Numbered from the stretch's first letter, positions 14,844 through 23,985 are shown. The stretch is DNA of 35,889 nt from Gemmatimonadota bacterium (GCA_027294455.1 JAPULZ010000195.1:1-35889), one strand, 5' to 3'. A program made the numbers and translations. Notes: generated from the sequence alone by a model not told the origin.

Positions 14844-16280
14844 ATGTCACAGTCGCGTCACCCATCCCTAGCCGGTTGGTCCATCGTCCTCGGCCTGTGT
14901 ACAGCGTCGCCGAGCCTCGCTCAGACCCCGACGCTTCCGCAGCGAGGGTATGCTGCCGCCATCGGCGCTCACCACATCTGTGCCGGAGTTTTCGTTGTGG
15001 GTCGGGACTACCAGCGTTCTCCGGAAACCGTCCTGGCGCAGGACGTGATACCGTTTCCCCACTTTCTGTGGCAGAGTGATTTTGAGTACACCGTGTACCA
15101 ATCGACCGGCCTGGTGACGGTGCGGGGGCAGGGCATTCAGGCGCGGTCCGCGCGCTACACCGGCGATCAGGGGTGCTCGATCCTTCCGCGCGGAGCTACC
15201 GACGTCTCTTTCATGCCGGTCGACGTGCCGACCGTGCTTGCCGACGCGGAAACCGTGGCCTGGCCCATGGGCGATCTCAACGCCCGAGCACGTCGTTTGC
15301 CGCCGGTGAGCCAGGCCGCGTTGGACGTGGCGCTGGATCGGGGCGCGTCGGCTCCCGGGCAGAATACCCGCGCCATCGTCGTCGTGCACAAGGGAAAAAT
15401 CATCGGGGAACGATATGCACCCGGTTTTACCCGCAACACGCCGCAGATCAGCTGGTCGATGGGCAAGAGTATCACGGCGGCCCTGGTGGGGGTGCTGGTG
15501 CGACAGGGACACTTCACCGTGAATGACGTTGCGCCGGTCGCGGAGTGGCGAGTTGCCGGTGATCCGCGGAACACGATCACGGTGGCCCATCTGCTCAGGA
15601 TGAGCAGTGGCCTCGACTTCACGAACTTCGGACTCACCGGTCCCGACTCCTACTCGCTGGGCAACGAGCATTTCGTCATTTATTTCGATGCACTCAACGT
15701 GTTCGAGCATGCGGTGAACCAGCCGCTGAGTATTCGTCCCAACTCGCAGTGGCGTTATCGCAACAGCGATCCGCTCACGTTGGGGCGGATAATACGTGAG
15801 ACGGTGGAGGGTCGGGGCGAGAGCTACCACGAGTTTCCCCAGCGCCATCTCTTCGACCGGATCGGGGCGCGCAACTTCGTCCTCGAGACGGACGCGTACG
15901 GCAACTTCATCATGACCGGCTACGACTTTGGCAGCGCTCGCGACTGGGCCCGGTTCGGCCTGCTCCACCTCCAGGAGGGGATGTGGGAGGGAGAGCACAT
16001 TCTCCCGAGTGGCTGGATCGACTTCATCACCACGCCCGCACCCGCCGATCGCTCGCTGGGGTATGGCGGATTGTGGTGGCTCAACCGCGGCGGTGCCTTG
16101 GATCAGGTGCCGCCGGATGCGTACTGGGCGGCGGGTCACATGGGCCAGCTCACCATGGTCATTCCGTCGCGGGAAATGGTGATCGTCCGGCTGGGGCCGA
16201 GCGCTGGTGGATTCAATGCCTACTTCAATAACCTGGTGGGAGAGATCTTGGAGGCGTTGGGGGTGGAAGTCGCGCGGTGA
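14844..16280 (+). CDS. Exported serine hydrolase of the class C beta-lactamase family
   Basis: A 478-residue periplasmic enzyme with a signal peptide (MSQSRHPSLAGWSIVLGLCTASPSLAQ). The penicillin-recognising fold is complete. The nucleophile motif is S205-M-G-K208 (SWSMGKSITAALVG), the second motif is Y305-R-N (WRYRNSDP), and the third is H432-M-G (AAGHMGQLTMVI), replacing KTG as in esterase and DD-peptidase-like members. An N-terminal segment of about 130 residues precedes the catalytic domain. Members are esterases, D-amino-acid peptidases or amidases more often than true beta-lactamases, so resistance should not be assumed. No strong ribosome site is seen before the ATG. Confidence 0.9.
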   Translation: MSQSRHPSLAGWSIVLGLCTASPSLAQTPTLPQRGYAAAIGAHHICAGVFVVGRDYQRSPETVLAQDVIPFPHFLWQSDFEYTVYQSTGLVTVRGQGIQARSARYTGDQGCSILPRGATDVSFMPVDVPTVLADAETVAWPMGDLNARARRLPPVSQAALDVALDRGASAPGQNTRAIVVVHKGKIIGERYAPGFTRNTPQISWSMGKSITAALVGVLVRQGHFTVNDVAPVAEWRVAGDPRNTITVAHLLRMSSGLDFTNFGLTGPDSYSLGNEHFVIYFDALNVFEHAVNQPLSIRPNSQWRYRNSDPLTLGRIIRETVEGRGESYHEFPQRHLFDRIGARNFVLETDAYGNFIMTGYDFGSARDWARFGLLHLQEGMWEGEHILPSGWIDFITTPAPADRSLGYGGLWWLNRGGALDQVPPDAYWAAGHMGQLTMVIPSREMVIVRLGPSAGGFNAYFNNLVGEILEALGVEVAR

Positions 16281-16308
16281 CCCTGAGTGTGCGGGGGAGG
16301 ACCGGGCT

Positions 16309-17142
16309 CTACAGGTCCGCGGCGTAGATGTAATTCGGCCGCACGTACGCCACTTCGAACCCGAGGCGCCGCACGTTGCGGAGAGATACGGCGGCGTTGT
16401 CGCCGATCTCTTCTTCGGTTTCCACGACGAGGCGGGTGCATCCCATGGCACGCGCGTCCCGAACGCGCCTGGCGATCAAGGCCTTCTGCGCTCCGCGGCC
16501 TCGGTAGCCCTCCAGCGTGCCGGCCATGTCGAACCACGCGTGCTCGCCCTGGGCAAAGAAGGCGGCCGTGGCAACGGGGGCGGCTCCGTCGAAAGCGAGA
16601 TAGTGCCGCCAGTTAGGTCGCCCGACGGTGAGGGCGATCCAGGATGTCACGGGTTTGGGCCATGCGAAGCTCGTCACCAGGATCGTCGCGAACGACTCGG
16701 CGCGGTCTGCCGCGATCTCCTCGATGCGGAGATCGGTGGCGACATCCGGCAGGTTCTCGACGCCGCGCCGCAGCTTCACCCAGTTGTTGTGGTGAGTGAG
16801 CCCGCGCGATTCGAGTATGGTGGGGAGCCCCGATTGGGCGGCGAGGGGATGCACCTGGACGAAGAACCGAGGCACGCCGGCATGCGCGTAGTGCTCGATC
16901 ATGAGGTCGATGGCCTGATCCGACGCAGGGTGATCCAGGCCCAGCCCGATCGCCCGGTTGAAGGCGAGCACGTCGATCTTGGCCGCCGACCCGAGAAACA
17001 CCGATCCGATCTCGAGTGCTCCCACCCCACACGTCGCGACCACCTCGTCGGTGGCGGCACGATGAAGGTCGGCCCAGGCCCGTGCCTCGATAACGTCGAG
17101 ATCACCGGCGTAGTCGTTCCGGACGGAAGTCGATTCGGTCAT
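16309..17142 (-). CDS. GNAT-family N-acetyltransferase
   Basis: A 277-residue cytoplasmic protein. The C-terminal half carries the acetyl-CoA-binding motif A (RGRGAQKALIARRVRDARAM, residues 214-233) and the downstream motif B (NAAVSLRNVRRLGFEVAYVR). The N-terminal half is a second, more degenerate GNAT-like region (HAGVPRFFVQVHPLAA...), so the protein may be a tandem-GNAT form. Its ATG overlaps the stop of the upstream 96-residue gene in ATGA (17139-17142), marking it as the third gene of a coupled operon. The acceptor substrate is not predictable. Confidence 0.85.
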   Translation of the reverse strand: MTESTSVRNDYAGDLDVIEARAWADLHRAATDEVVATCGVGALEIGSVFLGSAAKIDVLAFNRAIGLGLDHPASDQAIDLMIEHYAHAGVPRFFVQVHPLAAQSGLPTILESRGLTHHNNWVKLRRGVENLPDVATDLRIEEIAADRAESFATILVTSFAWPKPVTSWIALTVGRPNWRHYLAFDGAAPVATAAFFAQGEHAWFDMAGTLEGYRGRGAQKALIARRVRDARAMGCTRLVVETEEEIGDNAAVSLRNVRRLGFEVAYVRPNYIYAADL

Positions 17143-17429
17143 TTGTCGAGGCGCGCGATGGCGTGCTTCACCCCGGCCGCGCGGGCATCCTCTTCGGACG
17201 GGTATTCCGTCATTGGGCCGAAGAAGTCATAGCGTCGCGGCCCCTCAGGGGTGGTTTCCTCCAGCGTGATGCTCACGATCCAGTTGCCGTTATGGAGCTG
17301 TTTGGCTGCCGGAAGGATCGTGAATCGCCCGTGGCCGACCCGATGGGATTCGGGAACATCGTCGCTGCTGACTCCCGGGGCGACCGGTTGCTGTGCGGGT
17401 TCGGTGGATCGCTTCTTCTTGAAGAACAT
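17139..17429 (-). CDS. Small protein, possibly HlyU-like domain (96 aa)
   Basis: The 96 residues open with a basic stretch (MFFKKKRSTEP), then a compact domain from about residue 33: HGRFTILPAAKQLHNGNWIVSITLEE, then YDFFGPMTEYPSEEDARAAGVKHAIARLD. The strand pattern and the S-EEA...HA...LD ending recall HlyU-type domains, but the match is weak. The longer open frame upstream (to 17927) lies antiparallel to nothing but within the DUF1684 gene and is rejected. ATG 17429 shares one base with the DUF1684 stop (TAATG), and the stop overlaps the GNAT start, so this gene is coupled on both sides. Confidence 0.72.
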   Translation of the reverse strand: MFFKKKRSTEPAQQPVAPGVSSDDVPESHRVGHGRFTILPAAKQLHNGNWIVSITLEETTPEGPRRYDFFGPMTEYPSEEDARAAGVKHAIARLDK

Positions 17430-18334
17430 TACCTGTGATAATCCTTCTCGCCGGCGTCGATATGAAGCGGCAGGCGGTTTTGCCGTGGCGGGAGGGGGCA
17501 GGTAGCGAAGTCGGTGAAACCGCAGGGCGGATTGTACGACCGGTTGAAGTCGAGTACCGTGCGCCCGTGCTCGTCCTCGGCGTCCACCCACAAGAAGCGG
17601 CCGCCGCCGTATGTGTCGAATCCGTTGGTGGAGTCGGCGAAGGCGATGAAGTAGTTGGGATTGCCACGTTCGGTAGTGACGTCGAGGCGAAATGTCTTCC
17701 CGTTCACGCGGAACACGACCGCCCCCGGCGACGGCTGATCCGACACGGTACCCAGGATGTTCGGCACCTTGATCATCTTGGGGGGATCGTAGCGCTCGAA
17801 GTCTGCAACGGACCACCACTCGGGGTTCACCTCGAACATCTCGATGCCGTCGAACTCCAGCAGGGTGGGGCTCTGGCTGTCCTTGAGGCGAATGGCGAAC
17901 CGACCTTGACGTTGGATGACATGCCACCGCAGGGAGCCCAGTTGGGCAACGACGCTGTCCGTGACGGCTTCCGACCGCATGATGAGGGATTGGACGACAG
18001 CTCCGTCACTGCGGACCGGCACGCCTGGTGCCACGTCCATCGTCACCCGTCCTTCCCGAACGTCGAACCCCCCGATGTGGGATGCCGCATTCGGGGGGAA
18101 CACAACGTCGTTGGAAGAATCGGCCCCGAACGTGTTGTGGCCGTCCTTCAGCCACAGCAGACCGACCAGAGACAGCCAGCCATCGGGGCGTTCGAGATCG
18201 GCCCACCGTCCTTCACGCCAGGCCTCCACCTCCGCGCGATGGGTTGCGGGGTCGATGGGCTCCGGCGCCGGCTGGCACGCCAGGAAAGCCGGGGTGCACC
18301 AGAGAAACGTGTTGCCGATCCAGGATTTCTTCAC
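17429..18334 (-). CDS. DUF1684 lipoprotein
   Basis: A 301-residue exported protein. The signal sequence ends in a lipobox-like FLAC with Cys20, so it is probably membrane-anchored. The DUF1684 hallmarks are present: WRxGR...LERPDGWLSLVGLLWLKDG near the start, GGGRFLWVD in the middle, and LDFNRSYNPPCGFTDFATCP...NRLPLHIDAGEKDY at the end. The family is common in bacteria with secreted hydrolases; its function is unknown, and a metal or small-ligand binding role has been suggested. It is first of three coupled genes (DUF1684, 96-residue protein, GNAT). Confidence 0.9.
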   Translation of the reverse strand: MKKSWIGNTFLWCTPAFLACQPAPEPIDPATHRAEVEAWREGRWADLERPDGWLSLVGLLWLKDGHNTFGADSSNDVVFPPNAASHIGGFDVREGRVTMDVAPGVPVRSDGAVVQSLIMRSEAVTDSVVAQLGSLRWHVIQRQGRFAIRLKDSQSPTLLEFDGIEMFEVNPEWWSVADFERYDPPKMIKVPNILGTVSDQPSPGAVVFRVNGKTFRLDVTTERGNPNYFIAFADSTNGFDTYGGGRFLWVDAEDEHGRTVLDFNRSYNPPCGFTDFATCPLPPRQNRLPLHIDAGEKDYHR

Positions 18335-18355
18335 AGCCCCAAAAGTGTAGGCGGG

Positions 18356-18430
18356 TCACTCGGCGCGCAACGCCTCCCTCGGATCCACGCGGGTGGCGCG
18401 TCTGGCGGGGACGACGGTTGCCGCGACCGG
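18356..18430 (-). pseudogene. C-terminal stub of an ADOP/MacB permease
   Basis: On the minus strand this stretch translates to a peptide ending PARRATRVDPREALRAE followed by TGA. This is the diagnostic end of MacB/ADOP permeases; compare PARRAAMANPVETLRQ and PARKAGNVDPMVALRAQ at the ends of the two intact permeases in this window. No other permease sequence is present: two bases further the M19 dipeptidase stop codon is reached in another frame. The stub is therefore a remnant of a deleted or displaced gene. Confidence 0.75.
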
Positions 18431-18432
18431 AG

Positions 18433-19737
18433 CTAGCCCGCGGTTTGAATCTCCTGTGCGATACGCTGTACCTCGTCGAGCACCCGTAGCAGGTTGCCGC
18501 TCCAGATCATGCCGATCTCGTCTTCGGTGTAACCGCGCCTAACCAGCTCCAGCGTGACGTTGAAGGTCTCGGAGGCGTCGTTCCATCCCTCCACGCCGCC
18601 GCCTCCGTCGAAATCCGAACTGATACCGACGTGCTCGAGGCCGATCAGGTCCACGAGGTAGTCGATGTGATCCGCGAAGTCGGCCGCGTCGACCGGGGGC
18701 GCGACGGCATAGACCTCCGCCTCCAGTCGAGGCGCTGCCCGCTCGCGTAGCTCGGACATCCGCTCCTCATACACGGCCCGCGTTGCCTCGCTCAACCCAC
18801 GGACCTCGCCGCGGCCGAGCAACTCGAAGCCCATCTCGGCGGCGATACTTCCGTTGAGCTCCCTCAAGGCTTCGCGGTTTTTGGTGTGCTTCTCGGAATT
18901 GACATAGCCTCTGAATGCCACCGTCTGCACGACGCCGCCATTCTCCTTTAGCGCCATGAGTTGCTCGTCATCGAGGTTGCGGCTGACGTCATTGAGCGCG
19001 CGGGCTGAAGAGTGCGACGCCATCACCGGTGCCTGTGACAGCTCGATCATCTCCATGATCGCTTCCTTGGAGGGATGGGAGATGTCGATCATGATGCCCC
19101 ACTTGTTCAGCTCGGCGACAGCCTGCCGCCCGAGGTCGCTCAGGCCGTTATGCAACCACACGCCGTCACGCTCGCCGGTGTTGGAGTCGGAAAATTGGCT
19201 GTGCCCGTTGTGCGCCAGCGACATGTACCGGCCACCCAGATCGTGAAACTTCTCGATGTTGGACAGGTCCAGGCCCACCTGGTAGGCGTTCTCGATACCG
19301 ATCATCGCGACTTTCTTGCCGGAGGCCACGATCCGTCGGACGTCGTCCGACGTATACGCGATTTCGATGCGATCGGGCGCGATCTCTTCGGCGAGCCGGT
19401 GGATGGCGGCGAACTTGTCGATGGCAGATTGGTATGCCCCAGCGTATCCTGTGTCGTTCAGCTCGCCCTGGCCGACGTAGACGACCATCCAGGAAACGTC
19501 CAATCCCCCTGCTTCCATGTTGGGGAGATTGACCTGCGTGGGCAGGTCCATCGTGTAGTTGCGTTCCGCGGTGAAGTTGGCTGGGTTGATGTCGTTATGC
19601 GTATCCAGGGTGATGACACGGTCGTGAATCCCTCTGGCGCGCTCGATCAGCGCTTCCTCGGATTCCTGGCCGCATGAGATCAGCGCCGGAAGTACCGAAA
19701 GCAGCGCCAGCCGAGCAAAAGGCCTTCTGGTGTTCAT
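18433..19737 (-). CDS. Membrane dipeptidase (peptidase M19), lipoprotein
   Basis: A 434-residue zinc dipeptidase of the renal dipeptidase family, which cleaves dipeptides, including some with D-residues. The signal sequence ends in a lipobox (ALISC, Cys22). Metal ligands are visible: H47 and D49 (DTHND), the bridging Glu in MIGIENAY, His in DISHPS, His in ASHSSARA, and Asp in GISSDFDGGGG. The ending EDEIGMIWSGNLLRVLDEV is typical. Length fits the family. It lies directly upstream of the permease stub, showing a rearrangement junction at its 3' end. Confidence 0.95.
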   Translation of the reverse strand: MNTRRPFARLALLSVLPALISCGQESEEALIERARGIHDRVITLDTHNDINPANFTAERNYTMDLPTQVNLPNMEAGGLDVSWMVVYVGQGELNDTGYAGAYQSAIDKFAAIHRLAEEIAPDRIEIAYTSDDVRRIVASGKKVAMIGIENAYQVGLDLSNIEKFHDLGGRYMSLAHNGHSQFSDSNTGERDGVWLHNGLSDLGRQAVAELNKWGIMIDISHPSKEAIMEMIELSQAPVMASHSSARALNDVSRNLDDEQLMALKENGGVVQTVAFRGYVNSEKHTKNREALRELNGSIAAEMGFELLGRGEVRGLSEATRAVYEERMSELRERAAPRLEAEVYAVAPPVDAADFADHIDYLVDLIGLEHVGISSDFDGGGGVEGWNDASETFNVTLELVRRGYTEDEIGMIWSGNLLRVLDEVQRIAQEIQTAG

Positions 19738-19856
19738 CGTTGTCCTTGTCCGTTGTTGGTGGCAGATGGATGGCGTCGCCCGCGCGGCAGTACGGCGTGG
19801 CGGGCTTCAAACGTAACATGCATTCCGAAGCCCCGTGAGTAGCGCCGGGCCTCCAC

Positions 19857-20711
19857 TCAGTGGTGGTACCGGAATTCCAGGGGTTGTTTGAGGTGCTCCA
19901 CCACCGCCTCGAGATCTGGTCGCTCTGGAGGCGTGTCCTTCAACACGGTACCGTCGGGCAGGGTCGTCGTGACCGGGCGGACCCGGATGAAGCCCTTCTT
20001 GGCGGTGGCGTAGGTGACCATCATGGTGTCCACGACCGTAAACCGGCTTTGCACGGCGCGGCCGTCACCGATCAGTTTGAACAGCGTCCCGAGCGCGCCT
20101 TGTGTGGGCCGTCCGGCGATCCCCTGAATGGCGTCCTGCACGATCATGTCCCCGAAATCGTGCAGGTAGTAGGACACCAGCTGTTCGTTGACGACCCGCA
20201 TGTCGGGGTCCGGCACGGTATCCGTGAACGTGTAGCGATCGGCCACGTCGGGGCCGTCCGGCCACTGCGCCGTGACTCGCACCACGAATTCCGAGGGCCT
20301 GCCTTTCTTGACTTCGTAACTCGTCGCCTCGGTGCGGTAGTCGAGGATCTGATCCTGGCCGTAGTCGAGCTGTAGCTGCATGAACATGGGGATCTCGTCG
20401 TCGGCCAGTCCCGTCACTGCCTGATACGCGGCATACCAGTCTGCGTGGTGGAGCAGCAGCGGCGGTCCATCTGGTCGTTCGGCCTGTGCCGTCCGGGCGA
20501 GGCTCAAGATCACCGCCGAAGACATGCGTGTCGCGTTGGTGGTGACCAGCAGGTTGTAGCCCTTCTCGGCCTCCGCGGCCATGAGCGCCTGAATGTCGTT
20601 TCGGGAGACGTGAATGGCGTCGCGGGTCGACACCTGACCGGATAACGCGGAGGGCAGGATGCCGCTGAACACGAGCAGAGCGATATGGCGCGATGGTGCC
20701 GCCGGTCTCAT
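19857..20711 (-). CDS. Exported protein of unknown function (284 aa)
   Basis: I do not recognise this family. The product has a signal peptide (MRPAAPSRHIALLVFSGILPSALSGQ) and a mature part of mixed strands and helices, including VTTNATRMSSAVILSLAR, FMQLQLDYGQDQILDYR and a C-terminal KPF/RVRPVTTTLPDG segment. ATG 20711 is chosen because it opens the signal peptide; the frame upstream to 20936 is Arg/Pro-rich with no structure. A TATACT box lies only 6 bases before the ATG with no ribosome site, so a leaderless message is possible. It lies 161 bases downstream of the second ADOP permease. Confidence 0.7.
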   Translation of the reverse strand: MRPAAPSRHIALLVFSGILPSALSGQVSTRDAIHVSRNDIQALMAAEAEKGYNLLVTTNATRMSSAVILSLARTAQAERPDGPPLLLHHADWYAAYQAVTGLADDEIPMFMQLQLDYGQDQILDYRTEATSYEVKKGRPSEFVVRVTAQWPDGPDVADRYTFTDTVPDPDMRVVNEQLVSYYLHDFGDMIVQDAIQGIAGRPTQGALGTLFKLIGDGRAVQSRFTVVDTMMVTYATAKKGFIRVRPVTTTLPDGTVLKDTPPERPDLEAVVEHLKQPLEFRYHH

Positions 20712-20791
20712 GACGGGAGTATAACCCGGGAGGACGGCCTCGGCAGGGTGCCGATGGGTCCTATGTGCACCAGTTCGATCGGCGCCGGCGG

Positions 20792-20815
20792 ACGGGCGAG
20801 GCATGCCTCGCCCGT
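20792..20815. repeat. 24-base perfect palindromic repeat, copy 1
   Basis: The half-site ACGGGCGAGGCA is followed directly by its exact complement. It lies between the second permease (stop at 20873, minus strand) and the next gene start at 20711. Its core GGGCGAGGCATGCCTCGCCC differs by one base from the core of the repeat at 26883. It probably forms a hairpin in RNA, acting as an intergenic repeat or transcription end signal. Confidence 0.7.
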
Positions 20816-20872
20816 GGCGTGGGTCGCGGAGACTGGAGGGGCGACGCATGGCGTAGCCCGTGTCGGCCGGCG

Positions 20873-23623
20873 CTACTGCGCCCGCAGCGCCACCATCGGA
20901 TCGACGTTGCCCGCTTTCCTCGCCGGCAGATAACACGCCAGTGCCGAGACGCCGATGAGCAGCAGGCCTACCCCGGCGTAGGTGAGCGGATCGGTGGCCG
21001 TCACCTCGAACAGCAACGACCGGGCGAACCGGGTCACGGCCAACGCGCCGACGAGGCCGATGCCGACCCCGGTCAACGTCAAGGCCATCCCTTGCCGTAG
21101 CACGATGGATACGACATCGCGGTGTTGCGCGCCCAAGGCGCGGCGGATGCCTAGCTCCTGCTTGCGCTGGCCCACCGAGTAGGCGATGACGCCGTAGATC
21201 CCGACCACCGTCAGGAGCAAGCCCACCCCGGCGAACACGCCGAGGAGCACGAGGTTGAACCGCGTGGGTGCGACGGCCTGGGTCACGTAGCCCTCCATCG
21301 TCCCCACGTTGTACGCCGGAATGTCGGGGTCCAGGCTGCGCAGCTCGTTGCGGATGCCGGCCACCAAGGTAAGAGGATCCCGCTCCGCCCGCACGACCAT
21401 GACCAGTGAGCCGAATCGGCGCTGGCTCTCGGGATAGTAGACCTGCTCGCGGCCCACCGCGTCGAGCTGATGATGGCGGAGATGCTCCACGACGCCTACG
21501 ACCTCGATGAATGTCGGGTTGTCCGGATTGTCGCCGTGGGCCATGCGCTTGCCGATGGGGTCGGCATCAGGCCACACGCGCTGTGCCAGAGTCTCGTCGA
21601 TCACCGCCACCGGAATGCCGTCGCGGTCGTCGCGCTCGTCCAAAAAACGGCCTGCCAACAGGCGCGTCCCCATGGCGCGGAAGTATCCGGGAGTGATCAC
21701 GCGGCGATCCACCTCGAAGTAGTCGCGGTTGGCCTCGCGGCCATTGGTGGTCTCGTAAAACGTGGATGGTCCCGACCACCCCCACACGCCGCTCAGCGGC
21801 AAGGCGTGCACGGCACCGACCGCCTCCACACCCGGAAGGCCGGCGATGCGCTCCTCAAGTTGTTGGAAGAACGGCGCGCGCTGCGCGGCAGAGTACTTCG
21901 AGGACGATAACGTGACCTGGAACGTCACGGTGTTCGCTGGGTCGAATCCCGGAGGCACCTGATACAGCAGCATGAAGCTGCGAATCATAAGGCCCGCTCC
22001 AATCAAGAGAACGAGCGAGAGGGCGACCTCGCTCACGACCAGCGCGCCGCGCATCCGATTGCGCACCCGGCCGGCGCTGTGGCTCCTACCCCCGTCCTTG
22101 AGCGACTCGTGGATATCCGGCGCCGTGATCTGCAGCGCGGGGGCCAGTCCAAAGAGGAATGCCGTGAGCACGCTGGCACCCACAGTGAACGCGAGCACGG
22201 TCCCGTTCAGGGAAATGGTCTCGAGGCGAGGCAGGTTGGCCGGGTTGAGCACTTTCAACCACCGCATTCCGCCGGCCGCGAGAGCCAGTCCCGCCGCGGC
22301 TCCTAGCACGGCGAGCACGGTGCTCTCGGTGAGGATCTGACGCACGATCCGCGAGCGCGCCGCGCCGAGCGCAGCGCGCAGCGCCAATTCTTTTTCCCGT
22401 ACCGTGCCCCGCGCCAGGATCAGATTGGCGACATTGGCGCAGGCGATGAGGAGCACGAAGCCCACTGCCGCCAGGAGCGCGAACAAGGCGGGGCGAGATT
22501 TCTGCACCAGGTCGTCGTGCAGGCCGTAGACGTGGAGATTGAACCCCGTGGTCTCGTCGTAGTGCTCTGCGTTCAACCGCGCGCCGATCACCTTCGCCTC
22601 GGTAACGGCCAGCTCGGGCGTGACGCCGGGCGCGAGTCGCGCGATGGGAACGAGGCCGTGGTTATGCCGGCCCCATTGCACGAGGTCAGTCTGACTGGGT
22701 ATCCAAAGGTCTGCCGTGGGCGGCACCCGAAAATTTCCTGGAAGATTGAGCGTGAACCCGGTCGGCATGACGCCGATGATCGTGTAACCGTTGCCCGCCA
22801 GAACCAGCGTGCGTCCCACGATGTCTGGGTCGGAACCGAAGCGCCGTTCCCAGAACTCGTAGCTCAGCATGGTCGTGAGCGGCCCGTTCGGTACGTCCTC
22901 TTCTTGGGCCGGTAGCCGGCCCAACGCCGGAGTCACCCCCAGCATGGGCAGGACGTCCCACGAAAGAAACATCCCCGAAACCTGCTCGGCATCTCCCTCG
23001 CCGGTCATTGTGAGCCCCCCGCCCCCTCTCACGTACGCAACGTGCTCGAACAGATGCGACTGATCGCGATAATCCAGAATCTCCGGACCGGACGACCAGA
23101 CCTTGAACAACCCGATCTTTGGCAGGTCGGTGTAGATCACGACCAACCGGTCGGGGTCGGAGTACTGCAGTGGTTTCAACAACACGCCGTTCACCACGCT
23201 GAAGATGGTCGTGCTGGCGCCGATCCCGAGCCCCAGGGTGAGCACGGCGACGATGGTGAAGACGGGTTCTCGCCGGAGGGTGCGGAAGGCGTATTGGAGG
23301 TCTTTCAGGATACCGGTCATGGGGCGTGCAAGCCTTTCCTTGATACCTTCGCGGGGATGATTGCCAAGGCGGTGGGTGAATCTCCGGTCCGGGCGGAGCC
23401 AAGACATCCATTCGCGGCGCAGTGAGCGTACGAGGTCGACGGCGGTCTCGCCGCACACCCGGGCCAGGCCTACGGTGCGGCGCGTGCTTCGTGCCTCGCG
23501 GACCCCATCTGTGAAATGCTGCATCATCTCGGGTCCGAAATCCGCGCGGAACTTGGCCGGATAGAGGTGCAGTGCGAGTCGGTAGAGGCGCACCGCGATC
23601 CGATCGGCGAATGGCGATGCCAT
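20873..23623 (-). CDS. MacB/FtsX-type ADOP permease (second)
   Basis: A 916-residue inner-membrane permease of the same group as the one at 5861, but only distantly similar in sequence. The prefix domain (RLYRLALHLYPAKFRADFGPEMMQ, residues about 12-35) is of the other common ADOP type. The MacB core starts at GILKDLQYAFRTLRREPVFT. Periplasmic domains and two FtsX halves follow, with IACANVANLILARGTVREKE and a PARKAGNVDPMVALRAQ end. Its ATG shares a base with the padR stop (TGATG at 23621-23625), so expression depends on padR translation. It carries no ATPase domain. The substrate is unknown. Confidence 0.92.
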   Translation of the reverse strand: MASPFADRIAVRLYRLALHLYPAKFRADFGPEMMQHFTDGVREARSTRRTVGLARVCGETAVDLVRSLRREWMSWLRPDRRFTHRLGNHPREGIKERLARPMTGILKDLQYAFRTLRREPVFTIVAVLTLGLGIGASTTIFSVVNGVLLKPLQYSDPDRLVVIYTDLPKIGLFKVWSSGPEILDYRDQSHLFEHVAYVRGGGGLTMTGEGDAEQVSGMFLSWDVLPMLGVTPALGRLPAQEEDVPNGPLTTMLSYEFWERRFGSDPDIVGRTLVLAGNGYTIIGVMPTGFTLNLPGNFRVPPTADLWIPSQTDLVQWGRHNHGLVPIARLAPGVTPELAVTEAKVIGARLNAEHYDETTGFNLHVYGLHDDLVQKSRPALFALLAAVGFVLLIACANVANLILARGTVREKELALRAALGAARSRIVRQILTESTVLAVLGAAAGLALAAGGMRWLKVLNPANLPRLETISLNGTVLAFTVGASVLTAFLFGLAPALQITAPDIHESLKDGGRSHSAGRVRNRMRGALVVSEVALSLVLLIGAGLMIRSFMLLYQVPPGFDPANTVTFQVTLSSSKYSAAQRAPFFQQLEERIAGLPGVEAVGAVHALPLSGVWGWSGPSTFYETTNGREANRDYFEVDRRVITPGYFRAMGTRLLAGRFLDERDDRDGIPVAVIDETLAQRVWPDADPIGKRMAHGDNPDNPTFIEVVGVVEHLRHHQLDAVGREQVYYPESQRRFGSLVMVVRAERDPLTLVAGIRNELRSLDPDIPAYNVGTMEGYVTQAVAPTRFNLVLLGVFAGVGLLLTVVGIYGVIAYSVGQRKQELGIRRALGAQHRDVVSIVLRQGMALTLTGVGIGLVGALAVTRFARSLLFEVTATDPLTYAGVGLLLIGVSALACYLPARKAGNVDPMVALRAQ

Positions 23624-23985
23624 CAGACGCTCTTGGGGATCAGGTCTTTGGCCTGGGCATCACCGACCAACTCCTCCAGGCGCCGAGCCTCGGCGGTGGC
23701 CAGCTCCCTGCCCAGTTCGGTGAGTCGATAGTACTTGCGCCGCTCCTCGCTCAGGCTCGGGTCGCGGCGGGCGGTGCCCTCCTCTAGCAACTCCAGCTTG
23801 AGCAAGCGTTTGATGGTGCCATATAGGGTGCCGGGGCCCAGGACCACGCTCCCGCCTGTCCGCTCCTTGACCTCGGCCATGATCCCATAGCCATGGCGGT
23901 CTTGGTCGGCGAGGGCCAGGAGGATCTGGAATTCGGCCGGCATGAGGGGCAGCAGGCTGCCCGCATCTCTAATGTTCTTGCGCAC
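23623..23985 (-). CDS. PadR-family transcriptional repressor (second)
   Basis: A 120-residue winged-helix protein with the classic PadR pattern: MPAEFQILLALADQDRHGYGIMAEV (helix-turn-helix start), GPGTLYGTIKRLLKLELLEE (recognition helix), then RRKYYRLTELGRELATAEARRL (wing and dimer helix). It starts with GTG at 23985, supported by GAGGTGG 5 bases upstream. It is coupled to the permease gene that follows. A near-perfect dyad 25-50 bases upstream (24010-24035) is the likely operator. Confidence 0.93.
   Translation of the reverse strand: MRKNIRDAGSLLPLMPAEFQILLALADQDRHGYGIMAEVKERTGGSVVLGPGTLYGTIKRLLKLELLEEGTARRDPSLSEERRKYYRLTELGRELATAEARRLEELVGDAQAKDLIPKSV

Noticed and set aside
14844..16280. 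Antibiotic-resistance beta-lactamase
   Set aside because: The third motif is HMG rather than KTG, and many members of this family are esterases or peptidases; resistance cannot be claimed.
14868..16451. Long minus-strand open frame of 527 codons opposite the serine hydrolase
   Set aside because: It is a GC-driven shadow of the plus-strand gene; its sequence is Arg/His/Pro-rich with no family motif, while the plus strand has all three active-site motifs.
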